In this document: positions 62,979-64,000 of the stretch, one piece after another
Layout: each line of letters begins with the position of its first letter
How positions within the stretch are numbered: the first letter of the stretch is position 1
Assembly (NCBI GenBank): GCA_008000375.1
Contig: SMOI01000002.1
Location: 259,584 to 323,583, forward strand
Direction: 5' to 3'
From: Poteriospumella lacustris
Taxonomy: Eukaryota > Sar > Chrysophyceae > Chromulinales > Dinobryaceae
DNA: 64,000 nt
Notes under the pieces: model-generated
Database searches by the model: none
Seen by the model: the letters and a program-made list of their open reading frames with translations, nothing else
What the model was told of the DNA's origin: nothing
Translations under genes and position numbers: made by a program

Positions 62979-63695
62979 CTACACTGAATTCAAGTTGGTG
63001 AAGGTCTCGCTCATAGATGCACAGCTTCCACCAGCGAAGTTCGCCTTGTAAGTGACACTGTCAGGCTTGGTACGAGTGGAAGAAGCGTAAGCGAAAGACC
63101 ACGACAAGGAGGCCGACGAAGCACCATAAGTCTTGATGCAGTCATAGATCTTGCCCTCGTATTGCGCGTACGCACCACGATTGATGCTGGAATCCTATAG
63201 CCAACAACTCCCGTGAGTGAGAGGCTTCTATTCTCGGTGTATTTCAAATTCTGTCCGTACCTGAGGGAAGATGTTGATGGGTTGATTGCCCGGACCGCCC
63301 AGACGATGAGCCAAAATGTGACCAGCATCACAGTTTTGCACACCATCGTCATCCAAAGTACGAGAGTATGATTGGGTGCAAGAGGTGGTCTCGCTTCCCA
63401 TATCAAGATCGTTGATGGTGATGGTCACACTGGCCGTCGACACGACAGCGATGTTGTTGTGGCTAACGTAGTAGTACGTGGCCTTGGCTCCACCGCCTAT
63501 TCACATGATTTGAAAATTAAATTATATCACAACGGCTGATGCGAACCAACGACGTCGATTACCTTCCGACAAATAATTGTTACCCGCGACAGGGCAAGGC
63601 ACCGTCGTGCACACACAAGTCGTGGCATTGAATTGAGCCGCCGCGACGGCCAAAATCACCGCCACCAAGAGGAATTGGAAAACCAAAGAAGACAT
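62979..63695 (-). CDS. Secreted DNA/RNA non-specific endonuclease (Endonuclease_NS_2 type), three exons
   Basis: Exons 63695..63563, 63496..63261 and 63194..62979; both introns are exactly 66 bp; phases agree and give 194 aa. MSSLVFQFLLVAVILAVAAA is a signal peptide. The mature part begins with a Cys-rich stretch (TTCVCTTVPCPVAGN). The active-site block is VQNCDAGHILAHRLGGPGNQ then PINIFPQ: DAGH supplies the general-base His and the N-x-x-N/PQ end fits the metal-binding part. SSINRGAYAQYEGKIYDCIK and SSTRTKPDSVTYKANFAGG match the following helix and strands of NS_2 nucleases, which are common in bacteria and found in some protists. Secretion suggests digestion of extracellular or phagosomal nucleic acid. 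Transfer from bacteria is possible, but the gene now has normal host introns. Confidence 0.85.
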
Positions 63696-63871
63696 CGTGT
63701 TTTTTTAATCTGTTCTTCCGACTGGAAATTAATCAATACCTTTGTGTGCTAACTGATTACTTCTTCATTCATCTGTCCCAACCGGCGGTGCCATCATGTG
63801 AGCGACAGCAGCTGCAGCAGCTGGTTGAGGTTCACAGTGCGGAGTTGCGGTTCATTCAGTCCGAAACGGAC

Positions 63872-63877
63872 TATAAA
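63872..63877 (+). promoter_or_regulatory. TATA-box-like sequence
   Basis: TATAAA within GGACTATAAATAAGTGCGG, about 35 bases before the (CGA)n array. Spacing would put a transcription start close to the array. No gene start is visible before the window ends, so this is only a candidate. Confidence 0.35.
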
Positions 63878-63909
63878 TAAGTGCGGAAGTCCGACTTATT
63901 CGACTCGAC

Positions 63910-63910
<1 letters not shown>

Positions 63911-64000
<90 letters not shown>
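63911..64000. repeat. (CGA)30 microsatellite running off the window
   Basis: Thirty perfect CGA units from 63911 to the last base; true length unknown. It may be part of a 5' leader or a coding homopolymer (Asp, Arg, Thr, Val, Ser or Arg depending on strand and frame). Confidence 0.98.

Larger units (their letters stand above)
63696..64000. other. Right-edge intergenic with promoter-like sequence
   Basis: Upstream of the nuclease on the minus strand and probably upstream of a rightward gene beyond the window. It holds a TATA-like box and the (CGA)n array. Confidence 0.4.

Overview
The window is nuclear DNA from a eukaryotic microbe. The signs are short GT-AG spliceosomal introns (25 that I can place by reading frame, 54-108 bp, often exactly 66 bp) and a full set of eukaryotic housekeeping families: RER1, TSEN54, RNASEH2A, PIG-V, PEX6, DDX10/Dbp4, C2CD5, a sterol C24-methyltransferase, a kinesin and a superaquaporin-like channel. 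Secreted degradative enzymes (a GH25-type lysozyme, an S28 serine peptidase, an Endonuclease_NS_2-type nuclease) suggest a free-living, bacteria-eating protist. I cannot place it in a supergroup. DHFR appears to be monofunctional, while the P5C dehydrogenase is of the ALDH12 (plant/protist) type, so the phylogenetic hints are mixed.

Layout. 1-5.2 kb: DHFR (-), HMG-CoA lyase (+), an unknown secreted or anchored protein (-), RER1 (+), GH25 lysozyme (-). 5.7-9.6 kb: a 1301-aa FHA...tandem-BRCT protein of MDC1 architecture (-). 10.2-13.9 kb: a huge DUF285/BspA-type 25-residue repeat protein (-) that looks like two modules joined. 14.2-20.1 kb: C2CD5 homologue (-). 20.4-21.8 kb: START-domain protein (+). 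22.7-24.0 kb: sterol methyltransferase (+), with a MITE-like inverted-repeat element just behind it. 25.8-28.6 kb: Dbp4-type helicase (+). 29-30.7 kb: P5C dehydrogenase (-). 31.3-33.5 kb: C2HC zinc-finger protein (+). 34.1-35.3 kb: PIG-V (+). 35.4-36.6 kb: RNASEH2A (-, four exons). 37.0-38.1 kb: TSEN54 (+, five exons). 38.2-45.9 kb: a large LRR/EF-hand protein (+) bracketed by a direct segmental duplication of an IQ-motif gene (-), one copy frameshifted. 46.4-49.5 kb: PEX6 (-). 49.8-56.1 kb: two paralogous secretory-pathway proteins (+) around an unknown gene (-) and the S28 peptidase (+). 56.3-57.2 kb: aquaporin (-). 57.8-62.3 kb: kinesin (+). 63.0-63.7 kb: secreted nuclease (-). 63.9-64 kb: a (CGA)n array that runs off the window.

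No operons or shared pathways are evident; genes are closely packed and alternate in strand. Functional themes are peroxisome/mitochondrion metabolism (PEX6, HMG-CoA lyase, P5CDH), the secretory pathway (RER1, PIG-V, two glycosyltransferase-like proteins), RNA and genome maintenance (TSEN54, RNASEH2A, DDX10, FHA-BRCT) and digestion of prey (lysozyme, peptidase, nuclease). Exon boundaries were worked out by hand from splice consensus, reading phase and remembered family alignments; no database search was run.
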